Assembly: GCA_025057395.1 (NCBI GenBank)
Contig: JANWXU010000019.1
Span: 1-45,619, forward strand
Direction: 5' to 3'
From: Bacteroidia bacterium
GTDB taxonomy: Bacteria > Bacteroidota > Bacteroidia > J057 > JANWXU01
DNA length: 45,619 nucleotides
In this document: positions 1 through 7,875 of the stretch, in pieces
How the letters are laid out: each line of letters starts with the position of its first letter
Position numbering within the stretch: the stretch's first letter is position 1
The notes under the pieces: model-generated
The model's input: the letters and a program-made list of their open reading frames with translations, nothing else
Told to the model about the DNA's origin: nothing
The model's database searches: none
Position numbers and translations under genes: made by a program

Positions 1-193
1 CCATACCACTACAAAAAGTAGGATGCTGCGATTTCAGTATTATAGCCTTTATTTCTTCTTTACTTTCCAAACTGCGGAAACACTGCTTAAGTTCATCTAC
101 AAAAACAAAATTTAGTGCATTTCTTTGCTCGCTCCGCATGAAAGTAACATGAGCAACACTGTCTACCCAGCTAACACTGATATTCTGATACAT
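1..193 (-). CDS. Enoyl-CoA hydratase/isomerase (crotonase) family protein, N-terminal part only
   Basis: The minus strand reads from an ATG at 193 off the left edge of the window, giving 64 complete codons. The protein begins MYQNISVSWVDSVAHVTF, continues with a RSEQRNALN segment and ends near PTFCSGM. This matches the start of crotonase-family enzymes, where a beta strand is followed by R-P-E-x-x-N-A-L/ and then an F-(C/S)-x-G-x-D oxyanion-hole segment. Such enzymes hydrate, isomerise or cleave acyl-CoA thioesters in the cytoplasm. Substrate and exact reaction cannot be judged because the catalytic second half is outside the window. ComEC ends 35 bases upstream on the same strand, so the two may be cotranscribed. 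Confidence 0.8.
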   Translation of the reverse strand, partial: MYQNISVSWVDSVAHVTFMRSEQRNALNFVFVDELKQCFRSLESKEEIKAIILKSQHPTFCSGM

Positions 194-228
194 AAGTCTA
201 TTACAAAAAGTTTAGAAAATTAATTAGC

Positions 229-1743
229 TCATAAGCGATAGCGCAAAATAAGAGATAAGATTAAAATTGCCAACCATCCGCTTACTGCCGTTTCAAAAGA
301 AATAGCTATCCCTTCTATTTGTGAATACGGTAATTTGGAAATATATACCACCACTTCATTCATCAAGTAAATCAAATAGCCACAAAGCTCAGCACTTAAG
401 ACATTTAAGACTGGAATGAAACATACTAAAATAAAAATAAAACCACTGATTAAAATGAAAAAAGATAAAGGATTTAAAACAAAATTAGCTATTAGGAAAT
501 AAGTAGGAAAAGTACCAAAAAAGTATAAAATAATAGGTAAAGTAAATAACTGAGCAGAAAGCGTAACGCTGATGATATCTCTTATGGTCCTTAACCAAAC
601 CGCAGAAACTTTAATCCAACGTTCGAAAATAGGTTGCCAAAGAACAATACCTAGTACTGCTGCATAAGAAAGCAAAAAGCCTGCTTCTTGTACTAAAGTC
701 GGTTCTATAGCAAGTTGTAAAATAATGCAAAAAGCTATAGCATTTATGATAGAACTACTGCGAAAAAAAATAGTACTTAGAACTAGCATACTACCCATGT
801 ATGCAGCTCTTACCACTGAAGCAGACCACCCCGTCAACCATGCATAAATAAGTAAGAAGGGCACAAATAGGATAGAAAAGTACCGTAAAGCAGGATGTTG
901 TTTTAGAATAGGAGAAAATAATATTTGTAGCAAAAGCAGCAACATGCTTATATGAGCCCCAGAAAGAGCTAAAATATGCGCTACCCCACTTATTGTATAA
1001 GCACTCTTCAAATCATAGGGTATTTCTGTTTTAATTCCTAGTAAAAAAGCTTTGGCTATTGCACGGCTGGATGGATCGGTAAAGTTAAAATCCATTTCGG
1101 CTAGCCACCGCCTTTTTAGAACTTGTAATTCCTGGTAAAGCCAATTTTTGGGCGTAGGAACCCAGTATAGCTTATAAGTTTTTATCTGCACCCAAACCTG
1201 CTGCTGCTCTAAATATTTTCGATAACCTGGATTCTTTAAAGAATCAATACGCATTAAATTCCCTTTTAACCAAATTCTTTCACCCGATTCAATAGCCAAA
1301 GTATCTAAGGCTTTAAAGTACACCAGAGCTTTACCTATAATAGGAATTTTTTGCTTTTCTAATAGTAGGCTATCTAGTGCCACTAAAGCAGCAAAACCAT
1401 ACTTATTCTTTTTTATAGGCGTCAACACAACCCCTTCTGCTTTCACTTTTTTTCCTGCTAAATGTAAACAATGATTAGCAGGAGGCGTTGTACGATAATA
1501 AGAGTTACAAGTACCCAGTATCAAAAAGCAGGCTAGAACAGTGACCTTTAATAAAAGAGCCCTTACTTCCCTAGTAGAGTGGTTTGAAAATTTTTGAATA
1601 AGCAACGTCACTAGTGCTAATATTCCAAGCCCCCAAACACCAATAATAATAGCATCCTTTCTTACTTCTAGCCCTAAAAAACTGCCAAGCAAAAATAAGA
1701 CTGCGGGTACCAAAAGAGGAACTTTTAATAAAAACAAATTCAT
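229..1743 (-). CDS. ComEC/Rec2-family competence membrane protein, short form
   Basis: A 504-residue polytopic membrane protein. Residues 1-75 hold two or three membrane segments. Residues 95-195 form a soluble OB-like region of the DUF4131 type (VKAEGVVL, then a GERIWLKGNL stretch). From about 220 to the end is the Competence domain, with the conserved HILALSGAHIS motif and at least seven hydrophobic helices. Family members conduct single-stranded DNA across the inner membrane during transformation. Many homologues are longer and some carry a C-terminal metallo-beta-lactamase-like domain; this one stops with a TGA directly after the last membrane helix, so any such domain is absent. No other com gene is visible here. 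It reads towards the crotonase gene and is divergent from the efflux genes at 1985. Confidence 0.85.
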   Translation of the reverse strand: MNLFLLKVPLLVPAVLFLLGSFLGLEVRKDAIIIGVWGLGILALVTLLIQKFSNHSTREVRALLLKVTVLACFLILGTCNSYYRTTPPANHCLHLAGKKVKAEGVVLTPIKKNKYGFAALVALDSLLLEKQKIPIIGKALVYFKALDTLAIESGERIWLKGNLMRIDSLKNPGYRKYLEQQQVWVQIKTYKLYWVPTPKNWLYQELQVLKRRWLAEMDFNFTDPSSRAIAKAFLLGIKTEIPYDLKSAYTISGVAHILALSGAHISMLLLLLQILFSPILKQHPALRYFSILFVPFLLIYAWLTGWSASVVRAAYMGSMLVLSTIFFRSSSIINAIAFCIILQLAIEPTLVQEAGFLLSYAAVLGIVLWQPIFERWIKVSAVWLRTIRDIISVTLSAQLFTLPIILYFFGTFPTYFLIANFVLNPLSFFILISGFIFILVCFIPVLNVLSAELCGYLIYLMNEVVVYISKLPYSQIEGIAISFETAVSGWLAILILSLILRYRL

Positions 1744-1984
1744 TGGCTATTCCGCACTCTCTTACCTAGTTTATACTTAGAGTTTAATAGCAAATTCATA
1801 AAACTTGTGCAAAAAACCTTAGGTCCTAACATTGGAGCTTGAGTCTTGAGTAAGGTTTGAAAATATTTCTTATATATCTTTACTATCCAAAACGAAAGTC
1901 TTATTTTTGGTACCTAATTATAATAGATGGCTAAAAATACAAAGCCTTTATAAGTTTTTAATACCCTAGAAGATACTTCCACGC

Positions 1985-3400
1985 ATGAAAACTCCCCTTT
2001 TTCTAATTACCTTAGCGCTACTTCTTGTACACTATTTACTAATTAAAGCACAACCTAAACAAATTCTAACTTTACAAGACTGTATTGACTTAGCATTAGA
2101 GCGTAATCTTCAACTCCAACTGCAAAAAAATGCTGTAGAAAGTGCCCAATTGAATTTTCTACAAAGCAAAATGAGTTACTTACCTACTATCAATGCCACT
2201 TTAGATTATCGCAATAATTTTGGTATCACTTTTGATTTTCTCCAATTTCAAAGAGTTGCGCGCACTACAAGTTTTTCTAATCCAACTCTTGTTTTAAGTA
2301 CCCCTCTCTTTAATGGTTTTTTTAGATATTATACCCTACAACAAAATTTGTATAACCTGCAAGCTGCGGGAGCTGCCTTAAACCGAGTACAAAATGAAGT
2401 TCTTACTAATGTTCTAGCACTTTACTTACAACTAATTATTGATAAAGGAAATATAGAAATAGCTCAAAAAAGAAAAGAACTGCTAGCTCAACAATTAAAA
2501 CGAGTACAAGATTTATACGAAAGTGGCAGAACTACCAAAGCAGAGCCTTTAAATATACAGGCTCAAATTGCCAACGAAACCCTTAACCTCGTTAACCTAC
2601 AGAATTTATACCAAAGAAATCTTTTTAACCTTCTACAACTCTTGCGGCTAGACATTGATACAGAATATGAAATTGAAATTCCCCCTTTACCCCAAGAAAC
2701 TTTCCTAAAAGATCCCCTTCCGCCACTCTCAGAAATACTTGAAAATGCTCAACAAAATATGCCCGAAATCCTTGAGCAAAAACTAAGGATTACTGCTAAT
2801 GCTTATAATGTAAAGGCTGCTAAAGCTGCTTTGCAGCCCACACTCAATCTAAACGCAGGTCTTGCTAGTAATTTCTCTTCTAACGGCGGAATTCCAGTAT
2901 ACGAATTTCAAACTATCAATATAGCAGGGTACGAATTCCCTGTGGCACGACAACTCAAAAGGATAGATCGTGCTAGTTATTTTGCGCAAATAGAAGATAA
3001 TTTTAGCCAATTTATTAATTTCAGCCTAAATATTCCTATTTATAATGGCTATCGTGCACGTACTAATTTACAGCAAGCTGAGCTAGCTAAAAAAAATGCT
3101 GAGCTCAACTTACAAGTAGCTCAAAATAATCTAGCAAGAATTGTACAACAAGCTTATCTAGATGCCCAAGCAGCAAAGGCTAGATATGAAACTATCGAAC
3201 AACAACTTGCTGCTACTCTCGAAAGCTTCAAAATCGCAGAAATCCAATATGCTGCAGGCTCAATTAATTTCTATGCCTATTTAGAAAATTTAAACAATAA
3301 AACTCGATTAGAAACAGAATTAAAGCAAACTCTTTACGATTACTATTTCAGGCGTAAGATATTAGATATATATAACGGTAAAACAATCACACTGGACTAA
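1985..3400 (+). CDS. TolC-family outer membrane efflux factor
   Basis: A 471-residue protein with a signal peptide (MKTPLFLITLALLLVHYLLIKAQ, cleavage probably after AQ). It shows the two-fold OEP architecture: the N-terminal repeat opens with LTLQDCIDLALERNLQLQ, and the second half contains NLNAGL, then FSLNIPIYNGYRAR and a long heptad-rich helix. Proteins of this type trimerise into a beta barrel plus periplasmic tunnel and work with an inner membrane pump and an adaptor. The adaptor starts two bases after its stop codon, so the two are translated from one transcript. No RND or ABC pump follows in the window, so the pump must be elsewhere. Confidence 0.9.
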   Translation: MKTPLFLITLALLLVHYLLIKAQPKQILTLQDCIDLALERNLQLQLQKNAVESAQLNFLQSKMSYLPTINATLDYRNNFGITFDFLQFQRVARTTSFSNPTLVLSTPLFNGFFRYYTLQQNLYNLQAAGAALNRVQNEVLTNVLALYLQLIIDKGNIEIAQKRKELLAQQLKRVQDLYESGRTTKAEPLNIQAQIANETLNLVNLQNLYQRNLFNLLQLLRLDIDTEYEIEIPPLPQETFLKDPLPPLSEILENAQQNMPEILEQKLRITANAYNVKAAKAALQPTLNLNAGLASNFSSNGGIPVYEFQTINIAGYEFPVARQLKRIDRASYFAQIEDNFSQFINFSLNIPIYNGYRARTNLQQAELAKKNAELNLQVAQNNLARIVQQAYLDAQAAKARYETIEQQLAATLESFKIAEIQYAAGSINFYAYLENLNNKTRLETELKQTLYDYYFRRKILDIYNGKTITLD

Positions 3401-3401
3401 G

Positions 3402-4745
3402 GTGGACAGGCAAGAGAATCTTTTTTTTATTTTTATTTCGGCAATAATAGTAAGCATGGAGTTACTAAGTGCCTGCAGAGATGCTGTAGAAGTAGAGGTA
3501 GGTAGAGTAGAACAAAGAACAATCATTGCTAAAGTAAGTGAGTCGGGTGTAATACAACCAGATGTAGAAGTACCTATTGCTCCGGATGTTTCGGGGGAAA
3601 TTACGGCGCTATACGTAAAAGAAGGCCAAGCAGTAAAAAAAGGAGACTTACTTTTTGAAATTCGTCCTGATAATTACCAAGCAGCACTAGAGCAAGCAAC
3701 AGCTTCTCTAAATACGGCAAAATCAGATTATGCTAATGCTAAAGCAGCTTTAGCACAAGCAGAGGCCAATTTAATTCAAGACTCTATTAACTACTTCCGT
3801 AATAAACAGCTGTATGAGCAACAAGCTATTTCCCGCGCTGAGTTTGAAAATTTTCGCCTGCGCTATGAAATTGCGCGCTCAGCTGTAGAAAGCAGTCGCC
3901 AGGCAATTCAAGCAGCCTACTATCGAACTCAAAGTGCCAGTGCCTCCGTACGGCAAGCTGCAGACAATCTTAGCAGAACCCGTGTCTATGCCTCTATGAA
4001 TGGAACTGTAATTAAATTAAATGCTAAAGTAGGGCAACGTGTAGTTGGAACAAGTATGATGTCTGGTACAGAAGTAATTCGCATAGCAGACCTAAGCCGC
4101 ATGGAAGTAAAAGTTATGATTAATGAAAACGATATTGTACAGCTAAGACTAGGCGATACGGCTACTGTAGAAGTAGATGCCTACCCAGATAGAATTTTTA
4201 GAGGCATTGTTACTGATATTGCTTACTCCGCTAGTGTAGCAGCTCAGGGCTCTACCGACCAAATTACTAATTACGAAGTTCAAGTACTTATCGATCCACA
4301 GTCTTATACTTCTGACTCTATACTCATGCGCAAACTCTCGCCAGGCGAAAGTCCGTTTCGTCCGGGTATGTCGGCAGTAGTAAGCATTTTTACACAAAAA
4401 GCAGAAAATGTACTCGCCGTTCCGCTGCAAGCGGTAACAATACAAAAGCCAGATACTCAAAAGTACCAAGAAATAGAAAAAGAAAATACAGAAAAAAATT
4501 TACTTCCTAAATCAGCTCTTGAACCCCAAGAAATTGTATATGTTCTAACATCCGATATGAAAGTACAAGCGGCTAAAGTAAAAACGGGAATCAGTGATGA
4601 TACTTACATAGAAATCAAAGAAGGACTTCAAAAAGACCAGCAAATTGTAATTGGCCCATACACTACTCTAACTAAAAAACTCAAAAACGGAATGCGTATA
4701 AAACTTATAGATAAAAATAAATTAAAAGAAAGTAATACCACTTAA
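3402..4745 (+). CDS. HlyD/MacA-like periplasmic adaptor, lipoprotein
   Basis: A 447-residue membrane-fusion protein. The GTG start at 3402 is preferred over an ATG at 3456 because it supplies a full lipoprotein signal ending in LLSAC, with the cysteine at about residue 25. Residues 40-80 form a lipoyl half-motif (APDVSGEITALYVKEGQAVKKGD), 85-190 a coiled-coil hairpin rich in A, Q and N, and 195-215 the second lipoyl half. A beta-barrel domain follows with DTATVEVDAYPDRIF, then a membrane-proximal domain (VQAAKVKTGISDDTYIEI). The family bridges an inner membrane transporter to TolC. It lies in the same transcript as the TolC-like gene. The substrate cannot be read from sequence; the layout resembles MacA more than RND adaptors. 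Confidence 0.87.
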   Translation: MDRQENLFFIFISAIIVSMELLSACRDAVEVEVGRVEQRTIIAKVSESGVIQPDVEVPIAPDVSGEITALYVKEGQAVKKGDLLFEIRPDNYQAALEQATASLNTAKSDYANAKAALAQAEANLIQDSINYFRNKQLYEQQAISRAEFENFRLRYEIARSAVESSRQAIQAAYYRTQSASASVRQAADNLSRTRVYASMNGTVIKLNAKVGQRVVGTSMMSGTEVIRIADLSRMEVKVMINENDIVQLRLGDTATVEVDAYPDRIFRGIVTDIAYSASVAAQGSTDQITNYEVQVLIDPQSYTSDSILMRKLSPGESPFRPGMSAVVSIFTQKAENVLAVPLQAVTIQKPDTQKYQEIEKENTEKNLLPKSALEPQEIVYVLTSDMKVQAAKVKTGISDDTYIEIKEGLQKDQQIVIGPYTTLTKKLKNGMRIKLIDKNKLKESNTT

Positions 4746-4758
4746 TAGCATCTTTATT

Positions 4759-5748
4759 ATGCAGCCCGCTACCATTAGTATCATAGGATATGGCACTTGG
4801 GCAACTGCACTAGTATACCTTATTACGCAAAACGGTTATACGGTAAATTGGTGGGTACGCCATAGTGAATTCAAAAAACATATATTTCACTACCAACATA
4901 ACCCTAAATATTTGCCCAATATTAGGCTATGCCTAGAGCGCATCAATATCACAAATTTATTGGAGTCTGTGATAGAGGGCGGTGACTTACTTGTTTTTGC
5001 CATTCCTTCAGCTTACTTGCATCCTACCCTTGCCCACCTTAAACCCTCGCTTTTTGAAAATAAGGTAGTAGTCTCTACCATCAAAGGTTTAGATCCTCAT
5101 CACAGGAGTTTAATTTCACAATATTTCTTTCAACGATTCAAAGTATCTAAAGAACAATTTGTAGTACTAGCAGGCCCCTGCCATGCTGAGGAAGTAGTAC
5201 AACACCTACCTACCTACATTACGCTTGCCGCTCAGCGTGTAGAGCATTCTGTATTACTTAGTCGCTTTTTGATAAATGAAAATCTAAAAATTATTTTCAG
5301 TGAAGATATCGAAGGCGTAGAACTGGCAGGAGCTCTCAAAAATGTATACGCTATAGGAGCAGGTATTGCTTTAGGGTTAGGATGTAACGATAACTTTATC
5401 TCTGTTTACGTAGCTGCCGCTCACCGAGAACTTACTCGCCTACTTAATAAATATTATCCTTGCAATAGAGAGCCCAACTCCTCTGCCTATCTAGGAGACC
5501 TACTAGTAACAGTTTTTAGCCCCCATAGCAGAAATAGGAGGCTAGGATATTGGATTGGAGAAAAATATACTGTCCAGGAAGCAGTAAATCATTTACAAAT
5601 GGTAGCTGAAGGCTATTCTGCAGCCGCTGTTATTACTGAAATTTTTAATAAAGCTGATATTCCAATTGCCCGTTTAATTTATAAAGTTCTTTACCATAAT
5701 TATGAGGTTAATTTTTTTATTGAAAAATTAAAACTCCTTTTGGAATAG
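4759..5748 (+). CDS. gpsA: NAD(P)H-dependent glycerol-3-phosphate dehydrogenase
   Basis: A 329-residue cytoplasmic enzyme that reduces dihydroxyacetone phosphate to sn-glycerol-3-phosphate, the backbone for phospholipids. The Rossmann motif is IIGYGTWATAL at residues 8-18; it has Y and A where most members have A and G, which is a mild variation. Other conserved blocks are STIKGLD with Lys109, VVLAGPCHAEEV, the catalytic ELAGALKN with Lys194, and the substrate-phosphate segment GDLLVTVFSPHSRNR. Length is normal for the family. It starts 13 bases after the adaptor gene and converges on the MscS gene with only 6 bases between the stops. Confidence 0.93.
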   Translation: MQPATISIIGYGTWATALVYLITQNGYTVNWWVRHSEFKKHIFHYQHNPKYLPNIRLCLERINITNLLESVIEGGDLLVFAIPSAYLHPTLAHLKPSLFENKVVVSTIKGLDPHHRSLISQYFFQRFKVSKEQFVVLAGPCHAEEVVQHLPTYITLAAQRVEHSVLLSRFLINENLKIIFSEDIEGVELAGALKNVYAIGAGIALGLGCNDNFISVYVAAAHRELTRLLNKYYPCNREPNSSAYLGDLLVTVFSPHSRNRRLGYWIGEKYTVQEAVNHLQMVAEGYSAAAVITEIFNKADIPIARLIYKVLYHNYEVNFFIEKLKLLLE

Positions 5749-5754
5749 CAAAAT

Positions 5755-6570
5755 TTATTTACTAGCAATTCTATCTAGAGTAATACGCGAAATAACAATT
5801 TGATGAGTTTGAAATTCGGCTTGTAATAGAGCTACTAAGTCATAGTAAGTTTCCCAATAGTCTAGAGTCTTGACCCAAAGTTTAGATACTAGCAACACTT
5901 CTTGGAAATTAACTTCTGCTATAAAAACCCTGAAGTGAGGTTCGCTTAAAACAGAGGAGTGTTTACTCAAAATATTTTCAATTATCAATTGAGCTTGTTT
6001 TTGTTTATCTGTTGAAGCTATCCCTATTTTAAGTTCTAAAATTACAATTCCTAAAGCAGAAAAATTACTAATATTAGCTTTCGCTATATTACTATTGGGA
6101 ATAATAACAGTTACGTTCAAGGGAGTTATTAATGTAGTATAAAAAATATCGATACTATGAACAAAACCAACTTGGCTATCAATTTCTATATAATCGCCTA
6201 CCTTGAAGGGACGAAAAAGTAGTAACAAAACGCCTGAAGCAAAATTGGTAAGAGCGCCTTGTAGAGCTAGGCCTATAGCTAAACTAATGGCAGCGATAAG
6301 AGTAATAAAAGAAGCCGTTTCTATGCCTAGCATAGAGGCTACGCTTATAAAAAGTACCCCCCGGAGAAGCCAGGCAAAAATTTGACTCAGATATGAAGGT
6401 AAATTTTCATAAGCCAATTTCTTGACTAGTCGATTATGAAATAAACGTTTTCCCGCATCAATAATCTTTAAGCCCAAGTACAAAAAAAGTGTTGCTAAGA
6501 CAATCTTAGGTCCATAACCTAAAATTAATTCTACTGCCTCAGCCTCATATTTTTTTATCACATCCCACAT
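5755..6570 (-). CDS. Small MscS-family mechanosensitive ion channel
   Basis: A 271-residue inner membrane protein. Three hydrophobic helices occupy roughly residues 18-38, 66-86 and 91-117. The third is the Ala/Gly-rich pore helix (AISLAIGLALQGALTNFASG) followed at once by the family signature RPFKVGDYIEI. The rest is the cytoplasmic beta domain (FIYTTLITPLNVTVIIPNS-like segment) and the alpha/beta domain. Family members open under membrane tension and release solutes on osmotic downshock. Length is close to E. coli MscS. The gene starts 91 bases from the end of the metal-efflux adaptor gene on the same strand; the spacing does not prove cotranscription. Confidence 0.9.
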   Translation of the reverse strand: MWDVIKKYEAEAVELILGYGPKIVLATLFLYLGLKIIDAGKRLFHNRLVKKLAYENLPSYLSQIFAWLLRGVLFISVASMLGIETASFITLIAAISLAIGLALQGALTNFASGVLLLLFRPFKVGDYIEIDSQVGFVHSIDIFYTTLITPLNVTVIIPNSNIAKANISNFSALGIVILELKIGIASTDKQKQAQLIIENILSKHSSVLSEPHFRVFIAEVNFQEVLLVSKLWVKTLDYWETYYDLVALLQAEFQTHQIVISRITLDRIASK

Positions 6571-6661
6571 AGTTTCACTAATAACCTAATTATCATAAAT
6601 AGTTACTAATAATAACTTCTTTATAAGAAAAGAAAAAATAGATTACCCGATTATTCCATAA

Positions 6662-7864
6662 CTAATGTGCCTCATGCGACTCGTCGGCATCTCCTTTTCG
6701 AAGTTCTGCTAATAAGTAGTACCCCCCCTCTAAAACTATATTTTCTTTATTATATTCAAAACCAGAATCCATTAGAATAGTAGTATAGCCTCCTTCAGTT
6801 TCGCCGGGTGTAACAGGAAGCATTTCAAAAGTAAAATGCTCCTTATCTTTACCTTGTAAAATAAAAATATAGTTTTTACCATCTTTTTGTAAAATTGAAG
6901 ATTCTGGAACGGCATAAGCATTTTCCACTCCGGTTGCAATATAGCCACTAACATACATGCCAGGCAAAAGAGTAAAACCGGGCAGTGCAGTAAAATGAGC
7001 GTGAACCGTAATAGCCCGCGTTTCAGGTTCTAAAGCTTTACCTACTGTTGTAATTGTTCCTGTAAAAACTTGTCCTGTTTGACTAGCCAATTGAAAACTA
7101 ACTTGTTGACCAGGACGGACTTTTTCAATATCCTTCTCAAACACTTGCAAATCAAGGTGCAAGTGTGCATTATCCATTAGTTCAAAAAGTGGGGCTCCTG
7201 CTTGTACGTACACTCCATTATTTACATGAATCGCTATTAAATAACCATTGATGGGGGAAGAAATAACAAGCTCATTTGTAATTTTAGCATTATTGGGTAT
7301 GGGTATACCTAGCAAATTCAAGCGAGCTTTAAGAGCAGATAATTGAGCTTGAGCCTGTAGATATTCTTTTTCCACGGTTTGAAATTTCTTCAAATAGCCA
7401 ATATTTTCTTCCGTTAATTTTTTTTGACGACTCCATTCCTGCTCTAAAAACTGATACTGATAGAGCACCTTTAAATAATCTTCTTGTAAAGTAATAATAT
7501 CAGGGTGTTGAATAGTAGCTAAAATTTCTCCCTTTCTAATCATTTCACCCGGAACTTTATACACTAAGTTTACCCGCCCTGCTACTAATGCATTTAGGGT
7601 AATTTTACTAGTTGGCGGCAGGGCAATTACTCCTGTAGTTTTTACTTTGCTAGTAATTGATTTTTTAGTAGCAGCCCCAATTTTTATGCCTAAAAATTCG
7701 ATTTGCCTCCGCTGCAAAGTAATAGTCATTATAGGCTCTTTTTGTGCACTTAGAAGGGGCTTGGTTTCTAGCTTTGTACCCTTATTATGATTTAAATTAC
7801 TAGGAGAGGGCGAGCTACAACCTATTACTACAGCTAATAAAGACAGAATAAAAGCACTTATCAT
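6662..7864 (-). CDS. CzcB-like periplasmic adaptor of a heavy-metal RND efflux system
   Basis: A 400-residue lipoprotein. The signal peptide ends with a lipobox VVIGC near residue 16. After a variable linker come a lipoyl half (LVAGRVNLVYKVPGEMIRKG), a coiled-coil hairpin at about 120-180 (QEDYLKVLYQYQFLEQEW), and the second half (ISSPINGYLIAIHVNNGVYV). A beta barrel (VRPGQQVSFQLASQTGQVF) and a membrane-proximal domain (FEMLPVTPGETEGG) complete it. It ends DADESHEAH, a short acidic and His-containing tail that could touch metal. It begins 11 bases after the pump gene, so pump, fused outer membrane factor and adaptor come from one transcript. Confidence 0.9.
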   Translation of the reverse strand: MISAFILSLLAVVIGCSSPSPSNLNHNKGTKLETKPLLSAQKEPIMTITLQRRQIEFLGIKIGAATKKSITSKVKTTGVIALPPTSKITLNALVAGRVNLVYKVPGEMIRKGEILATIQHPDIITLQEDYLKVLYQYQFLEQEWSRQKKLTEENIGYLKKFQTVEKEYLQAQAQLSALKARLNLLGIPIPNNAKITNELVISSPINGYLIAIHVNNGVYVQAGAPLFELMDNAHLHLDLQVFEKDIEKVRPGQQVSFQLASQTGQVFTGTITTVGKALEPETRAITVHAHFTALPGFTLLPGMYVSGYIATGVENAYAVPESSILQKDGKNYIFILQGKDKEHFTFEMLPVTPGETEGGYTTILMDSGFEYNKENIVLEGGYYLLAELRKGDADESHEAH

Positions 7865-7875
7865 CTTAGCAAAAA

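Noticed and set aside
1902-1909. TATTTTTG upstream of the TolC-like gene as a -7 promoter element.
   Set aside because: No TTG lies 17-23 bases upstream; the nearest TTTG is 42 bases away, so the match could be chance in AT-rich DNA.
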